60,014 nt of DNA from an uncultured Muribaculaceae bacterium. Lineage in GTDB: Bacteria > Bacteroidota > Bacteroidia > Bacteroidales > Muribaculaceae. A program made the position numbers and the translations under genes. Positions 34,227 through 42,821 of this stretch are shown here, in pieces. Within the stretch, counting starts at the first letter, position 1. Every line of letters begins with the position of its first letter. The notes under the pieces are model-generated. The model saw only the letters and a program-made list of their open reading frames with translations, ran no database searches and was not told the DNA's origin. The DNA is taken from assembly GCA_910578365.1 (NCBI GenBank), contig CAJTRC010000006.1, positions 1-60,014 on the forward strand, written 5' to 3'.

Positions 34227-35203
34227 CCGAAGAACAGAATAATGGCAAACCGCTCGATATATCCGTAGTGGTGCCTCTATATAACGAAGAAGAATCACTG
34301 CCCGAACTCGAGGCTTGGATTGAGCGTGTGATGCAGGCCAATGGCTTCAGCTACGAAATTATATTTGTGAACGACGGTTCTACCGACTCGTCGTGGCAGG
34401 TGATAGAGCAGCTCCGGCAGAAAAATCAATCCGTGCACGGTATCTGCTTCCGTCGCAACTATGGCAAGTCGCCGGCCCTCAATACCGGCTTTGTCCGTGC
34501 CCGCGGAAATGTGGTAATTACCATGGATGCCGACCTGCAGGACTCGCCCGACGAGATTCCGGAACTATACCGAATGATTACCCGTGACCGCTACGACCTG
34601 GTGTCGGGCTATAAGCAAAAGCGCTACGACCCGCTGTCGAAGACCATACCCACCAAGCTGTTCAATGCCACGGCACGCCGTGTGAGCGGCATAAAGAATC
34701 TGCACGACTTCAACTGCGGGCTGAAAGCCTACCGACGCGATGTGGTGAAACATATCGAAGTGTACGGCGACATGCACCGCTACATACCCTATCTGGCCAA
34801 ACTGGCCGGTTTTACCCGCATAGGCGAGAAAGTGGTGCAGCACCGTGCCCGTAAATACGGCAAGACCAAATTCGGCCTCGACCGCTTTGTGAACGGCTAT
34901 CTCGACCTCGCCACCCTGTGGTTTACCGGTAAATTCGGCGGCAAGCCCATGCACTTCTTCGGTCTGATGGGTTCGCTGATGTTTCTGCTCGGCTTCATAG
35001 CCGCCGGAATAGTGGGGGCCGTGAAACTCTACCGCATGTATCACGGCATGAGCTATACCCTTGTTACAGACTCGCCCTACTTCTATCTGGCCCTGACCAT
35101 GATGCTGCTGGGCAGCCAGTTCTTCCTGGCCGGATTCATCGGCGAACTTGTAGCACGCAACTCAAGCCATCGCAACGACTACGAAATAGAAACCGAATTC
35201 TGA
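34223..35203 (+). CDS. Family 2 glycosyltransferase, DPM1/ArnC-like membrane type
   Basis: The protein has 326 residues. The GT-A domain has SVVVPLYNEEESLPELE, FVNDGSTDSS and the DxD-containing MDADLQDSPDEIPELY; a GLKAYRR acceptor segment follows. Two C-terminal membrane helices (HFFGLMGSLMFLLGFIAAGI; FYLALTMMLLGSQFFLAGFI) anchor it. Proteins of this type transfer sugars from nucleotide donors to polyprenyl phosphate at the inner membrane. It overlaps the DUF4199 gene by 4 nt, suggesting translational coupling. Confidence 0.93.
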   Translation: MTEEQNNGKPLDISVVVPLYNEEESLPELEAWIERVMQANGFSYEIIFVNDGSTDSSWQVIEQLRQKNQSVHGICFRRNYGKSPALNTGFVRARGNVVITMDADLQDSPDEIPELYRMITRDRYDLVSGYKQKRYDPLSKTIPTKLFNATARRVSGIKNLHDFNCGLKAYRRDVVKHIEVYGDMHRYIPYLAKLAGFTRIGEKVVQHRARKYGKTKFGLDRFVNGYLDLATLWFTGKFGGKPMHFFGLMGSLMFLLGFIAAGIVGAVKLYRMYHGMSYTLVTDSPYFYLALTMMLLGSQFFLAGFIGELVARNSSHRNDYEIETEF

Positions 35204-35244
35204 TATACGCTACTGAACGCTAAATGTTAAACCCTAAACAAAAA

Positions 35245-35790
35245 ATGGACTTCTCAGCATACACCCGATTTCATGCCCTGGCGCAGGACCGCCGCAGTTG
35301 CCGCAACTATCTGCCGCAGCCCGTCGACCGCAGCCTGCTCCTGGCTATACTCGACGCCGCCCGTCTGTCGCCGTCGGCAGTAAACCGTCAGCCCGTGCGC
35401 TATATAGTACTTGATGCCGAAGCCGACCCTGAAGTGCGCGATATCATACTCAAAGTGTACAACCGTCCCTGGATAGCTACCGCTCCGGTGTATATTGTGG
35501 CTGTAGGCATGCACAATCAGGCCTGGCATCGCCCCTGCGACGGCAAAGACCATGCCGATATAGATGTGGCGATTGCAGTCGAACATATCTGTCTGGCAGC
35601 CTCGGCCCTCGGTCTGGGCAGTTGCTGGGTGTGCAACTTCGAGGCTTCCGAACTGCACCGGCTGCTGCAGCTGGGCAGCGACGAAGAACCCGTTGCGATA
35701 ATCCCCGTAGGCTATCCCGCCGACGCCGATGCTCCGCGCCGCGGACGAAAATCACTCGATGAAATCGTTCAATGGGGAAGAAAGGCCTGA
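35245..35790 (+). CDS. Nitroreductase family protein
   Basis: The protein has about 181 residues if it begins at the second ATG (MDFSAYTRFHALAQDRRSCR); an upstream ATG at 35224 would add seven. Nitroreductase features are DRRSCRNYLPQPVDRSLLLA, ARLSPSAVNRQPVRYIV (FMN binding), and the GLGSCWVCNFEASELHRLL and AIIPVGYPADADAPRRGRK C-terminal signatures. Family enzymes are FMN-dependent NAD(P)H oxidoreductases of varied substrates. It overlaps the next gene by 19 nt. Confidence 0.9.
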   Translation: MDFSAYTRFHALAQDRRSCRNYLPQPVDRSLLLAILDAARLSPSAVNRQPVRYIVLDAEADPEVRDIILKVYNRPWIATAPVYIVAVGMHNQAWHRPCDGKDHADIDVAIAVEHICLAASALGLGSCWVCNFEASELHRLLQLGSDEEPVAIIPVGYPADADAPRRGRKSLDEIVQWGRKA

Positions 35791-36272
35791 TATCGGCAAG
35801 TGTGGCTGCTTTGGCAGTCCTGCTGTGCGGAGCCTGCAGTTCGGGCGGATGTATCGACGGCCGCAGCGGAGTGCCTAAAGTCGAATTCCGCTCAAGCGCC
35901 ACCGGTGCGGCCATACGCCTCGACTCGCTGCGCATAAGTGGAGTAGGGGCTCCGGGCGACTCTGCCATAATCGGCGTTGCAACCTCGACGTCGTTCGTGA
36001 ATCTGCCGCTGAAATCCGACTCGCACCTCACCGCCTGGTGTATATCCTACAAGCAGAAGGCCCTCGACTATCCGCAACTGAACGATACCCTCACCTTTGA
36101 ATACGATACCACGCCGTACTTTGTCAGCGACGACTGCGGCGTGGGATTCAGGTACTATATCAATAACCTGAGCTGTACCCGCCACCTTATCGACTCGGTG
36201 GAGCTGGTGGAACCGCTCGTAACCACAGTCGACCAAGTATATGTGGCGCTATATTTCCGCACTCAGGAGTAG
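35772..36272 (+). CDS. DUF6452-type lipoprotein
   Basis: The protein has 166 residues. The signal and lipobox are KGLISASVAALAVLLCGAC followed by SSGGC. The remaining beta-rich domain contains paired Cys. Together with the next gene it makes the DUF6452-DUF6048 pair common in Bacteroidales. Function unknown; an envelope location is likely. It overlaps both neighbours (19 nt upstream, 32 nt downstream), so the run appears tightly coupled. Confidence 0.75.
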   Translation: MGKKGLISASVAALAVLLCGACSSGGCIDGRSGVPKVEFRSSATGAAIRLDSLRISGVGAPGDSAIIGVATSTSFVNLPLKSDSHLTAWCISYKQKALDYPQLNDTLTFEYDTTPYFVSDDCGVGFRYYINNLSCTRHLIDSVELVEPLVTTVDQVYVALYFRTQE

Positions 36273-37200
36273 ACTGTCCGTGGTACTGCTGCTGGCTCTC
36301 GTGGCCGGCATAATGGCGCTGCAGGCCGAAGAACCGCAGCCTGACGGCAGTGCTGCGCCGCGTCGCCGCATATCGCCGGTGAACAATGCCGCCACAACCA
36401 CACAGCACATCAACGAGCTGGCGGGCGATACAGCCGTGATAAACGCCGCTCGCCGCGCACGCTCCATACACTACCACGACGACAACGGACGCACCGTGTA
36501 CGTCGATACCATTACCGGCGACGAATGGATTGATTCCGCCGCCGTTATTCCGGTAGTAAAAATGAAATATCCCCTGTTGCAGTCCGCATCCATAGGGGTA
36601 GACATCTGGGACCCGGTGATGCGCATCTTCGGCCAGAAATACGGTCTGATTGGCTTCCAGGCACAGGTGAACCTGCACAACCGTTACCTGCCTGCCTTCG
36701 AAATAGGGCTCGGACAGGCCAAGAACACGCCTGCCGGTATGAACTTCAGCTATACATCGCCGGTGAGTGTATGGTTTAAAATCGGAGCCGACTATAACTT
36801 CCTGTATAACTCAAATCCGGACTATATGCTTACAGTGGGAGCCCGCTACGGTTTCTCGCCATTCAGCTACTCGCTGTCCGACATCACCATCGACCAAGGG
36901 TACTGGCAGGAAACACAGCATCCGCAGATACCCTCACAGCGCGTCACCGCCGGATGGTACGAAATCTCCTTCGGACTGCGGGTAAAACTGTGGGGGCCCA
37001 TATCGGCCGGCTGGCGCTTCCATTACCACGGTATACTCCACCAAAGCCATACACGATACGGCGACCCATGGTACATACCCGGCTACGGAGCATCTGGACG
37101 GTCGATTACAGGCAGCTTCAGCATTACCTACACTCTGCCACTGAACTTTCTGCGCCGCACACCCGTTGTAGAAGAACAAACTACAACCGAAGCACAATGA
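36241..37200 (+). CDS. DUF6048-type outer-membrane protein
   Basis: The protein has 319 residues with a signal peptide (RLSVVLLLALVAGIMALQA). The second half is rich in alternating aromatic residues (FEIGLGQAKNTPAGMNFSYT, MLTVGARYGFSPFSYSL, WRFHYHGILHQSHTRYG), suggesting a small outer-membrane beta-barrel. It pairs with the DUF6452 lipoprotein. The stop overlaps the next gene's ATG (ATGA). Confidence 0.75.
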   Translation: MWRYISALRSRLSVVLLLALVAGIMALQAEEPQPDGSAAPRRRISPVNNAATTTQHINELAGDTAVINAARRARSIHYHDDNGRTVYVDTITGDEWIDSAAVIPVVKMKYPLLQSASIGVDIWDPVMRIFGQKYGLIGFQAQVNLHNRYLPAFEIGLGQAKNTPAGMNFSYTSPVSVWFKIGADYNFLYNSNPDYMLTVGARYGFSPFSYSLSDITIDQGYWQETQHPQIPSQRVTAGWYEISFGLRVKLWGPISAGWRFHYHGILHQSHTRYGDPWYIPGYGASGRSITGSFSITYTLPLNFLRRTPVVEEQTTTEAQ

Positions 37201-37934
37201 AACATATAATCATAGTCGGGGCATCGTCGGGAATCGGACGCCGGGTGGCCCTGGATTTCGCCCGCATGGGATGGAATGTAGGCATAGCCGCCCGACGAAC
37301 AGAACGCCTCGAAGAAGTCTGCGGGCTATATCCCGACAATATTGTATGCAAAAGCATCGACGTGACCGCCGATGACACTGTAGAACGCTTCTACGACCTG
37401 ATAGAACTCAACGGTGGCGCCGATGTAGTGCTGTACGCCGCCGGAGTAGGCTGGAGCAATCCCGAACTGAACCTCAGCGAAGATATGCAGACTGTAGCCG
37501 TGAACGTAGGCGGCTTCACGCGCATAGTAAACGCCGCATACCGATACTTTCGCGACACCGCAAACTGCCGGCGCGGACAGATAGCCGCCATAACATCCGT
37601 AGCCGGAACAAAAGGCCTCGGCGTCAGCGCCGCCTATTCGGCATCCAAGCGCTATTGCCAGACCTATCTGGAAGCCCTTGGTCAGCTTGCCCGTATGCAG
37701 CGCGTGGCCGTCGATATTACCGATATACGGCCCGGATTCATCCGTACGCCGCTACTTAAAGCCGGACGTCGCTATCCAATGCTGATGGATCTTGATTATG
37801 CCGCCCCACGCATCGAGCTGGCCATACTGCGCCGGAAGCGTGTGCAGGTAATCGACTGGCGCTGGAATGTGGCGGTTGGCCTGTGGCGCCTCATACCGGC
37901 AGCCCTGTGGACACGCTTGCCGGTAAAGCTGTGA
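37197..37934 (+). CDS. Short-chain dehydrogenase/reductase (SDR)
   Basis: The protein has about 245 residues. I start it at the ATG at 37197-37199 (MKHIIIVGASSGIGRRVALD), which overlaps the DUF6048 stop; the longer upstream frame is overlap with that gene. The dinucleotide-binding GASSGIGRR, the catalytic TSVAGTKGLGVSAAYSASK (Ser...Tyr-x3-Lys) and DIRPGFIRTPLL are classical SDR features. The substrate is unknown. The C-terminal hydrophobic helix (WNVAVGLWRLIPAALWTRL) could attach it to the membrane. Confidence 0.9.
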   Translation: MKHIIIVGASSGIGRRVALDFARMGWNVGIAARRTERLEEVCGLYPDNIVCKSIDVTADDTVERFYDLIELNGGADVVLYAAGVGWSNPELNLSEDMQTVAVNVGGFTRIVNAAYRYFRDTANCRRGQIAAITSVAGTKGLGVSAAYSASKRYCQTYLEALGQLARMQRVAVDITDIRPGFIRTPLLKAGRRYPMLMDLDYAAPRIELAILRRKRVQVIDWRWNVAVGLWRLIPAALWTRLPVKL

Positions 37935-38068
37935 ATCCGCATGTGGATTTAAGTGTCGAAAATTTAAACACTGATACAGCTTTTTGCATCCTTTATACTG
38001 TCCGAATCAGAGCGACCGGGAAGCGAACGGGATTATAAATAATTGAAAAACAGAGCCATATAAACAAC

Positions 38069-38100
38069 AAAAGAGAAGTTTCACAACTTCTCTTTTCCTT
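38069..38100. terminator. Bidirectional terminator between SDR and rpiB
   Basis: AAAAGAGAAGTT (38069-38080) and AACTTCTCTTTT (38085-38096) form a 12-bp stem with a 4-nt loop and T-rich flanks on the plus strand. It separates convergent genes. Confidence 0.75.
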
Positions 38101-38177
38101 TAAACCTTTATCTTAATCTAATACTATGAAAAACACACATGCAAAAGTACGCATTTTTTGACATTCAAAGCAAACGA

Positions 38178-38207
38178 TTTGCTAAGAAAAATGAATTTCT
38201 TAGCAAA
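38178..38207 (-). terminator. Hairpin after rpiB
   Basis: TTTGCTAAGAAA (38178-38189) and TTTCTTAGCAAA (38196-38207) form a perfect 12-bp stem with a 6-nt loop just downstream of the rpiB stop. Confidence 0.65.
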
Positions 38208-38218
38208 ATTTAACCAAA

Positions 38219-38671
38219 TCAGCGTACCGCAATCTTTTCAACACGGCGTTCATGGCGTCCGCCTTCGAACTCGGTGTTAAGAAAAACATCCATGATTTCA
38301 AGCGCAATTTCAGGTGCGATGAATCGTGCAGGTAGCACAAGAACATTTGCGTTATTATGCTGACGTGCCAGGGCAGCCAGTTCAGGAGTCCAGCATAGAG
38401 CAGCGCGTATGCCCTGATGCTTGTTGAGAGTCATGGCAATGCCGTTGCCCGAACCGCACATGGCTATGCCGGGGAAACACTCGCCCGACTCAACAGCTTC
38501 GGCGCACGGATGCGCGAAATCGGGGTAATCGCACGAGTCGGCACTATAGGTGCCGAAATCTTTATACTCGATGCTGTTGGCTTCGAGGTAGCCCTCGATA
38601 ATGCTTTTCAGTTCAAAGCCTGCGTGGTCGCTGCATATGGCGAGAGGCTTGTCGGAAGAAATAATTGACAT
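38219..38671 (-). CDS. rpiB: Ribose-5-phosphate isomerase B
   Basis: The protein has 150 residues, the usual size. RpiB/LacAB features are AICSDHAGFELKSIIEGYL near the start, the catalytic-Cys motif MCGSGNGIAMTLNKHQGIRA, and the active-site HNNANVLVLPARFI. It interconverts ribose 5-phosphate and ribulose 5-phosphate in the pentose phosphate pathway. It follows the DUF3843 gene by 36 nt on the same strand. Confidence 0.95.
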   Translation of the reverse strand: MSIISSDKPLAICSDHAGFELKSIIEGYLEANSIEYKDFGTYSADSCDYPDFAHPCAEAVESGECFPGIAMCGSGNGIAMTLNKHQGIRAALCWTPELAALARQHNNANVLVLPARFIAPEIALEIMDVFLNTEFEGGRHERRVEKIAVR

Positions 38672-38707
38672 GTTTTTGATATGTTTAGTTGTATAGTTTT
38701 AGGGTGA

Positions 38708-40306
38708 TTAATCTTCAACGTTGACCGCAAAAACTTTCGACCGATAAAAACCGGCGAGAAAACGGAAGTTGTCTTGAACTACAGCCCGGCCCACCTCGGG
38801 GCCCTGTGCCGCGAATATCTGTACTTCCGGTGCCAGATGATTATCCTGGATATACCGGGCCACATCGTCGGGCAGGCCGTCAGCAATCAGTTCAAGACCC
38901 GACTTGTGGCTCTTCGCTATGGAGAACTTACTGTTGCCTTTGATTTTGAAATAAGCCGCGCCGCCATTAATAATCAGCGGAGTTTGCTCAAGACTCAGCA
39001 ACAGCGCCACATCGTGAAGTTCAGTTTCCTCATCAGCCACGGCGGATAACGACCTGTCGCCGCCGCTGGCCTGCATAAATTCATTAACCTGGGCAATGGA
39101 CTGGAACACGAAAACCCTTTGGCCGCCGTGCTCGTCGATTTTATTGCGAATATACTCCTTTACCGATTCAGGCATGTCGGTGCTGTCTTGGGAATTGGAA
39201 ATGTCGGCATCATCCGGCATCGACATCATCATGCCGTTCAGATTCCATTCGCCGTTGAATCGAATCAGCTGAGCCGCACACTTTGCAATATTGCGGGTGG
39301 CGGAATTATTGGCAAACGAATTCCGTTGAACTTTATACTCCGTGCCTGTATAGTCGGTAAGACCCAGATACTTTTCGGAGCGAGTAGTTATATTGTAAAA
39401 ACTTAAACTGTTGACTTTGATATCACCGATTATATCGGCCTGATTGTCGAAGCCGCGGTCGCGGCACATCTGCGCCAGATAGTCGTAAACCGGAATACCC
39501 AGCGGTCCGGCAGCTTTTGGCCATGAGTACGAACACAAAACATGGTACTCCGCCTGGGAAGGTTGTAGCTTAGGCATAATTTCCATGAATTTAAGAGTCT
39601 GCATTTCGATATACTCATGCATCCACGGCGCAGCAATCAGCGGATTCAACGCACTGAGCCAATAGGCCAGATGGCGGACTTTCGTATAGTCATCGCTCAA
39701 AATTGTCGACGAAATATAGTCGGCGATTCGCTTCGATTCCGGAGCCATCTCATACTCGTCGACAATCTCATCGTAAAGGATATCAGCCATCTTGGAAATA
39801 CCCTCGCTGTATGGCGAAAAAAAACGTTCGTCGGGCTGGCCGCAACGTACAAACGACTGCCAGACAATAAATTTCAAGTCCTCAGGATTTACATTATCAG
39901 TCAGATACTCCTCATGGTCGCAATTATAAAAAGGCAACATGGAGCCATACAAGTCGCTGTAGAGATTACGGAAAGCATTCCAGACTCCGAAATCATTTAC
40001 CAAATCCTCCAGATACGCAGCCACCGACAAAGCCATGACTTTAATCAAATCGGCAGGCGGATTTGGGATTCTCAGCACGGCCAGTCGGTCAATCAGTCGG
40101 TTTACCAATTTCACGTAATAGCCGTCGGAAGCACACGAAAGCGCTTGCGGATGAGTGAGCCTCCATTCAAGTTCATCAATATGGTATTGTTGGCCGATTC
40201 TGTCCGATAGGCAATACGAATCCTCTTCAGACAAACTATTGAGATGTTGCCTGAGAATATTGGCAAAATTATGTGGCTCGTGTTTGGATGTATTCTGTTT
40301 ACCCAT
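38708..40306 (-). CDS. DUF3843-type protein of unknown function
   Basis: The protein has about 532 residues from the ATG at 40304-40306 (MGKQNTSKHEPHNFANILRQ). The longer frame upstream crosses the promoter region. The N-terminal 260 residues are helical and rich in aromatic and acidic residues; the C-terminal part includes FVFQSIAQVNEFMQASGGDR and a DNFRFLAGFYRSKVFAVN end. I assign DUF3843 from overall resemblance, not from a search. There is no signal peptide. It may be cotranscribed with rpiB. Confidence 0.65.
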   Translation of the reverse strand: MGKQNTSKHEPHNFANILRQHLNSLSEEDSYCLSDRIGQQYHIDELEWRLTHPQALSCASDGYYVKLVNRLIDRLAVLRIPNPPADLIKVMALSVAAYLEDLVNDFGVWNAFRNLYSDLYGSMLPFYNCDHEEYLTDNVNPEDLKFIVWQSFVRCGQPDERFFSPYSEGISKMADILYDEIVDEYEMAPESKRIADYISSTILSDDYTKVRHLAYWLSALNPLIAAPWMHEYIEMQTLKFMEIMPKLQPSQAEYHVLCSYSWPKAAGPLGIPVYDYLAQMCRDRGFDNQADIIGDIKVNSLSFYNITTRSEKYLGLTDYTGTEYKVQRNSFANNSATRNIAKCAAQLIRFNGEWNLNGMMMSMPDDADISNSQDSTDMPESVKEYIRNKIDEHGGQRVFVFQSIAQVNEFMQASGGDRSLSAVADEETELHDVALLLSLEQTPLIINGGAAYFKIKGNSKFSIAKSHKSGLELIADGLPDDVARYIQDNHLAPEVQIFAAQGPEVGRAVVQDNFRFLAGFYRSKVFAVNVED

Positions 40307-40340
40307 GCTGTCTAAATTATATAAAAACGAACTTAAGAAA

Positions 40341-40348
40341 CAAAGGTA
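40341..40348 (-). promoter_or_regulatory. -7 box of the DUF3843 gene
   Basis: TACCTTTG on the minus strand lies about 34 nt before the ATG; a TTG is present upstream but 23 nt away, so the -33 match is weak. Confidence 0.45.
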
Positions 40349-40493
40349 CAAAAAAAACACACACCGAACATCAATAAAAAATACAATAGCCACCACAATA
40401 AAGCCCCCGGGTTTGTAAACTGCTGAGCAAAAGAGAATAATAAGCAATATAAAAATAGCGGAAAAAATAAAACAAAAAATAATGCACAAAAAA

Positions 40494-40525
40494 TTTGTCA
40501 GATTCAAAAAACTATTGTAACTTTG
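40494..40525 (+). promoter_or_regulatory. Promoter of tRNA-Leu
   Basis: TTTG (40494-40497) and TAACTTTG (40518-40525) are separated by exactly 20 nt. Confidence 0.75.
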
Positions 40526-40550
40526 CACTCGCAATCCCACCGATAGCAAT

Positions 40551-40631
40551 GCCCAGGTGGCGGAATGGTAGACGCGCTCGTTTCAGGTGCGAGTGCTGCG
40601 AGGCGTGCAGGTTCGAGTCCTGTTCTGGGCA
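40551..40631 (+). tRNA. tRNA-Leu (anticodon CAG)
   Basis: This is an 81-nt type II tRNA with acceptor arms GCCCAGG / TCTGGGC, anticodon arm CTCGT-TTCAGGT-GCGAG (anticodon CAG), a short variable arm and the T-arm CAGGTTCGAGTCCTG. The discriminator is A. Its 3' end marks the left edge of the AT-rich element and is a probable integration site. Confidence 0.93.
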
Positions 40632-40635
40632 CAAG

Positions 40636-40690
40636 AAAGGCGACTTAACAAAGTGTAAATCACGAAGTTAGGTCGCTTTTCTTATTTTCT
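40636..40690 (+). terminator. Terminator after tRNA-Leu
   Basis: AAAGGCGACTTAAC (40636-40649) pairs with GTTAGGTCGCTTTT (40667-40680), allowing G-U pairs, and is followed by TTTTCTTATTTTC. It may be part of the element's attachment end. Confidence 0.65.
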
Positions 40691-40777
40691 ACAGGCAAAT
40701 TACAGGCAAAATTCAAATATTCCGCGTAACATTTGCCTGCAAATACGCATAGACGGCATTAGAAGGCAAACCTTGCT

Positions 40778-40921
40778 TCACTCTTCAGTTGTTTCAAATT
40801 TTGCAACAACTGACCTTCTACTTCTGTGTGCGTTTTTAAGAATTTTGAACTTGTGCAAATTTTGCACAAGTTCAAAATATTCTGGTTTACCGTCTTTACT
40901 GACCTCTCCTGTTTCCACCAT
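40778..40921 (-). CDS. Possible 47-aa protein overlapping a long palindrome
   Basis: An ATG frame of 47 codons starts MVETGEVSKDGKPEYF and ends with KFETTEE. The composition is protein-like (charged, no stop clusters), but its middle is encoded by the 35-bp palindrome at 40843-40877, so it may be chance translation of a structural element. No family recognised. The rest of 40632-41027 shows only short ACAGGCAAA direct repeats near 40690-40710. Confidence 0.3.
   Translation of the reverse strand: MVETGEVSKDGKPEYFELVQNLHKFKILKNAHRSRRSVVAKFETTEE
40843..40877. repeat. 35-bp near-perfect palindrome
   Basis: TTTTGAACTTGTGCAAA (40843-40859), one central T, and the exact inverse (40861-40877) form 17-bp arms. 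It lies 210 bp inside the tRNA-proximal end of the element. It could be an integrase or recombination-factor site, a terminator of the minus-strand cargo operon or a repressor operator. Confidence 0.55.
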
Positions 40922-41027
40922 ACTGTTTGTGGTAAATGAAAGATAAGACAAATGATATAAGAACTGGCACTATTGAAATTCCGGCTTTTATACTTTTATC
41001 ATTTAAGTTTTAGTAAGAAATGTCACA

Positions 41028-41243
41028 TTATTTAATTCCAATGCGTGATAAAATCCGGTCAATTATATTGAATTGCTTGCAATTCACTGAACCACATCTT
41101 GGACATTTCGGTGGATTTTCTTTGAGGATCTTTTCTCGTAGCCACGGTGTCGGGCAAATAGGACCATATCCAATAATATGTTTAAATCGGTTCCCACACT
41201 CTTGACAGATCATAGTCTGTTCCTCACCATCAATAATTGTCAT
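41028..41243 (-). CDS. Small zinc-ribbon protein
   Basis: The protein has 71 residues. Two CxxC pairs (CQEC near 13 and CPRC near 47) make a zinc-ribbon fold; between them is GYGPICPTPWLREKILKEN. An internal ATG (MICQECGNRF) is an alternative start. It is the last gene of the cargo run, 52 nt after the immunity-like gene. Role unknown; it may be an accessory of the toxin-immunity pair or part of the element's end. Confidence 0.6.
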   Translation of the reverse strand: MTIIDGEEQTMICQECGNRFKHIIGYGPICPTPWLREKILKENPPKCPRCGSVNCKQFNIIDRILSRIGIK

Positions 41244-41295
41244 AAGGTAAAGCTATATATCCGACTAAGTAAATGAACTCACAGTGGGCCTTTGT

Positions 41296-41688
41296 TTAAT
41301 GAAGTCCCTCAAAGAAAGATTCAACAGAATCGGAAACAGGAGAAACTTCATGAGTCTCATGTTTCCATAAAACAACTTTTGATGCATTGAGACAGATAAA
41401 GTTGCCGGCAGGATCATTTCCGAAAGGATAGAGCGAGGGCATTCCTTGTAACTCTTCGAGAGCGGAAAATACATTTTCTACATCTCGAGGATTGTATGAC
41501 AATAATGTCTTAAAGACATCCTCATTACAACCATTGTCATAGAAAAACCTCTTTGGCGTTGGAGACCCGTTGTTACCCACCAAAATCATCTGAATAAGAT
41601 AAGTGGGTAAGGTGATATTATGCTTCTTAGCTACTGCAAGAATTTCGCTTTCTTCTACAGGAGAAGAATATTTCCATTGTATACTCAT
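41296..41688 (-). CDS. SMI1/KNR4 (SUKH) family immunity protein
   Basis: The protein has 130 residues. SUKH features are an N-terminal helix (EESEILAVAKKHNITLP), the YLIQMILVGNNGSPTPKRFF core, LYPFGNDPAGNFICLNAS, and an ending with VSDSVESFFEGL. The family neutralises nuclease toxins in polymorphic toxin systems and is a frequent partner of HNH/EndoVII toxins. It begins 20 nt after the WHH nuclease gene, the expected toxin-then-immunity order. Confidence 0.85.
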   Translation of the reverse strand: MSIQWKYSSPVEESEILAVAKKHNITLPTYLIQMILVGNNGSPTPKRFFYDNGCNEDVFKTLLSYNPRDVENVFSALEELQGMPSLYPFGNDPAGNFICLNASKVVLWKHETHEVSPVSDSVESFFEGLH

Positions 41689-41708
41689 AGTATGAATTAT
41701 TTTAATAA

Positions 41709-42494
41709 TTATCTGTTTTCACTTCCTCCTCCCCAAACAGAACGTCCACCTGTATGTCCTGTTTTCTGGTGAGTATCATAATCAACCAACTGCATTTTGC
41801 CAGTTTCCTCATTATGATGCCAAGTGTAACCATATGGGGTTCCACCTTCCTCAATATTCTCTTTTTGTCGCTCATCAAATTGGTCACGGAAGGAAGGATC
41901 GCTGTCATATTTCTCTTTTAATTGACGGTTGCATTCTGCAAATTGATCTGCATCAGAAGCCAATTCAAGTTCTTTGGGTAATTGAGCATCAAATTTACTG
42001 TCAAACTGAGGAAAGACTCCCTCAACTTTTTCTCCTGTTTCTGTTGTAACGACTTTCCGCTCAAAAGGTACATCAGTTACAGGATGATTTTGTCCCTCTA
42101 AGCCTGAGTTTATTGTCTTAATTTGTTTGATTTCATCAGTATTCTCATCTATAAGATTGTCATTAGTATTTTCAACTGCTGAATTCTTTGGAATGTCGAT
42201 TTGCTCATTTGCACTGGATGGAATTGACTCATCAAAAATTCCGGTTCCTGAACTTAGTGGTTCATCAAAGTCAATAATATTATGGTCATGGCTTTCATCT
42301 AAGGGAAGATCAGAGTTGTTATTAGCGTCTTTCCACCATGGTTCAGAGCCGGAATTATCCAAGCCTTCACCTGTAAGCGACCCATTATAATCATAAGCAC
42401 CGACATCATGACTTGTGGATTCTGCTTTCGCCAACTTTCCAAGTTCTGATTGTTGGTCACTTAATTCTTTTATTAGTTGTCCTGATTCTATCAT
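41709..42494 (-). CDS. Polymorphic toxin with C-terminal WHH (HNH/EndoVII) nuclease domain
   Basis: The protein has 261 residues. The C-terminal 130 residues match the WHH nuclease pattern: PFERKVVTTETGEKVEGVFP, FDSKFDAQLPKELELASDAD, QFAECNRQLKEKY, then GYTWHHNEETGKMQLVD (WHH at about 225-227) and HQKTGHTGGRSVWGGG. The first 130 residues are acidic, Asn/Asp/Ser-rich and probably disordered, with no signal peptide, Rhs repeats, PAAR or LXG domain. The toxin therefore seems to depend on a dedicated route, and the HerA ATPase upstream in the same run is a candidate. Its partner is the SUKH protein downstream. Confidence 0.88.
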   Translation of the reverse strand: MIESGQLIKELSDQQSELGKLAKAESTSHDVGAYDYNGSLTGEGLDNSGSEPWWKDANNNSDLPLDESHDHNIIDFDEPLSSGTGIFDESIPSSANEQIDIPKNSAVENTNDNLIDENTDEIKQIKTINSGLEGQNHPVTDVPFERKVVTTETGEKVEGVFPQFDSKFDAQLPKELELASDADQFAECNRQLKEKYDSDPSFRDQFDERQKENIEEGGTPYGYTWHHNEETGKMQLVDYDTHQKTGHTGGRSVWGGGSENR

Positions 42495-42504
42495 GGTTTA
42501 ATCA

Positions 42505-42816
42505 TTATCTTTTTGTAATTGCAAGGTGTCTAAAATACGCTGCGTTACCAATAGGATCATCCATCAGCATATGGTGAGCAATAATAATTGCTGGTTCTTT
42601 CATATCTAGCTGTTCTCGCAGGAATGAAGAATCGATACCTTGAATTGAGTCGAATGCAACTGGATTTTCATTCCTTAACCACTCCATCAGTAAGCGTTGG
42701 CTATCTATATGTAAGGAGCAGAGACGACCTATTGTAGCTTCTGTTTGAGCAGAGGGCGTATATCCACAATCGGCCAATCGCATTCTGAGTAGAGATTTTA
42801 AATCTGAAACTTCCAT
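42505..42816 (-). CDS. Unknown 103-aa protein upstream of the toxin
   Basis: The protein has 103 residues from the ATG at 42814-42816; a TTG at 42825 overlapping the previous stop is an alternative. It is helical (SDLKSLLRMRLADCGYTPSA, GRLCSLHIDSQRLLMEWL) without known motifs or signal. Its place between the peptidase-like gene and the toxin, with a 10-nt gap to the toxin, suggests an adaptor or chaperone for toxin loading; that is inference. Confidence 0.55.
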   Translation of the reverse strand: MEVSDLKSLLRMRLADCGYTPSAQTEATIGRLCSLHIDSQRLLMEWLRNENPVAFDSIQGIDSSFLREQLDMKEPAIIIAHHMLMDDPIGNAAYFRHLAITKR

Positions 42817-42821
42817 ATTCT

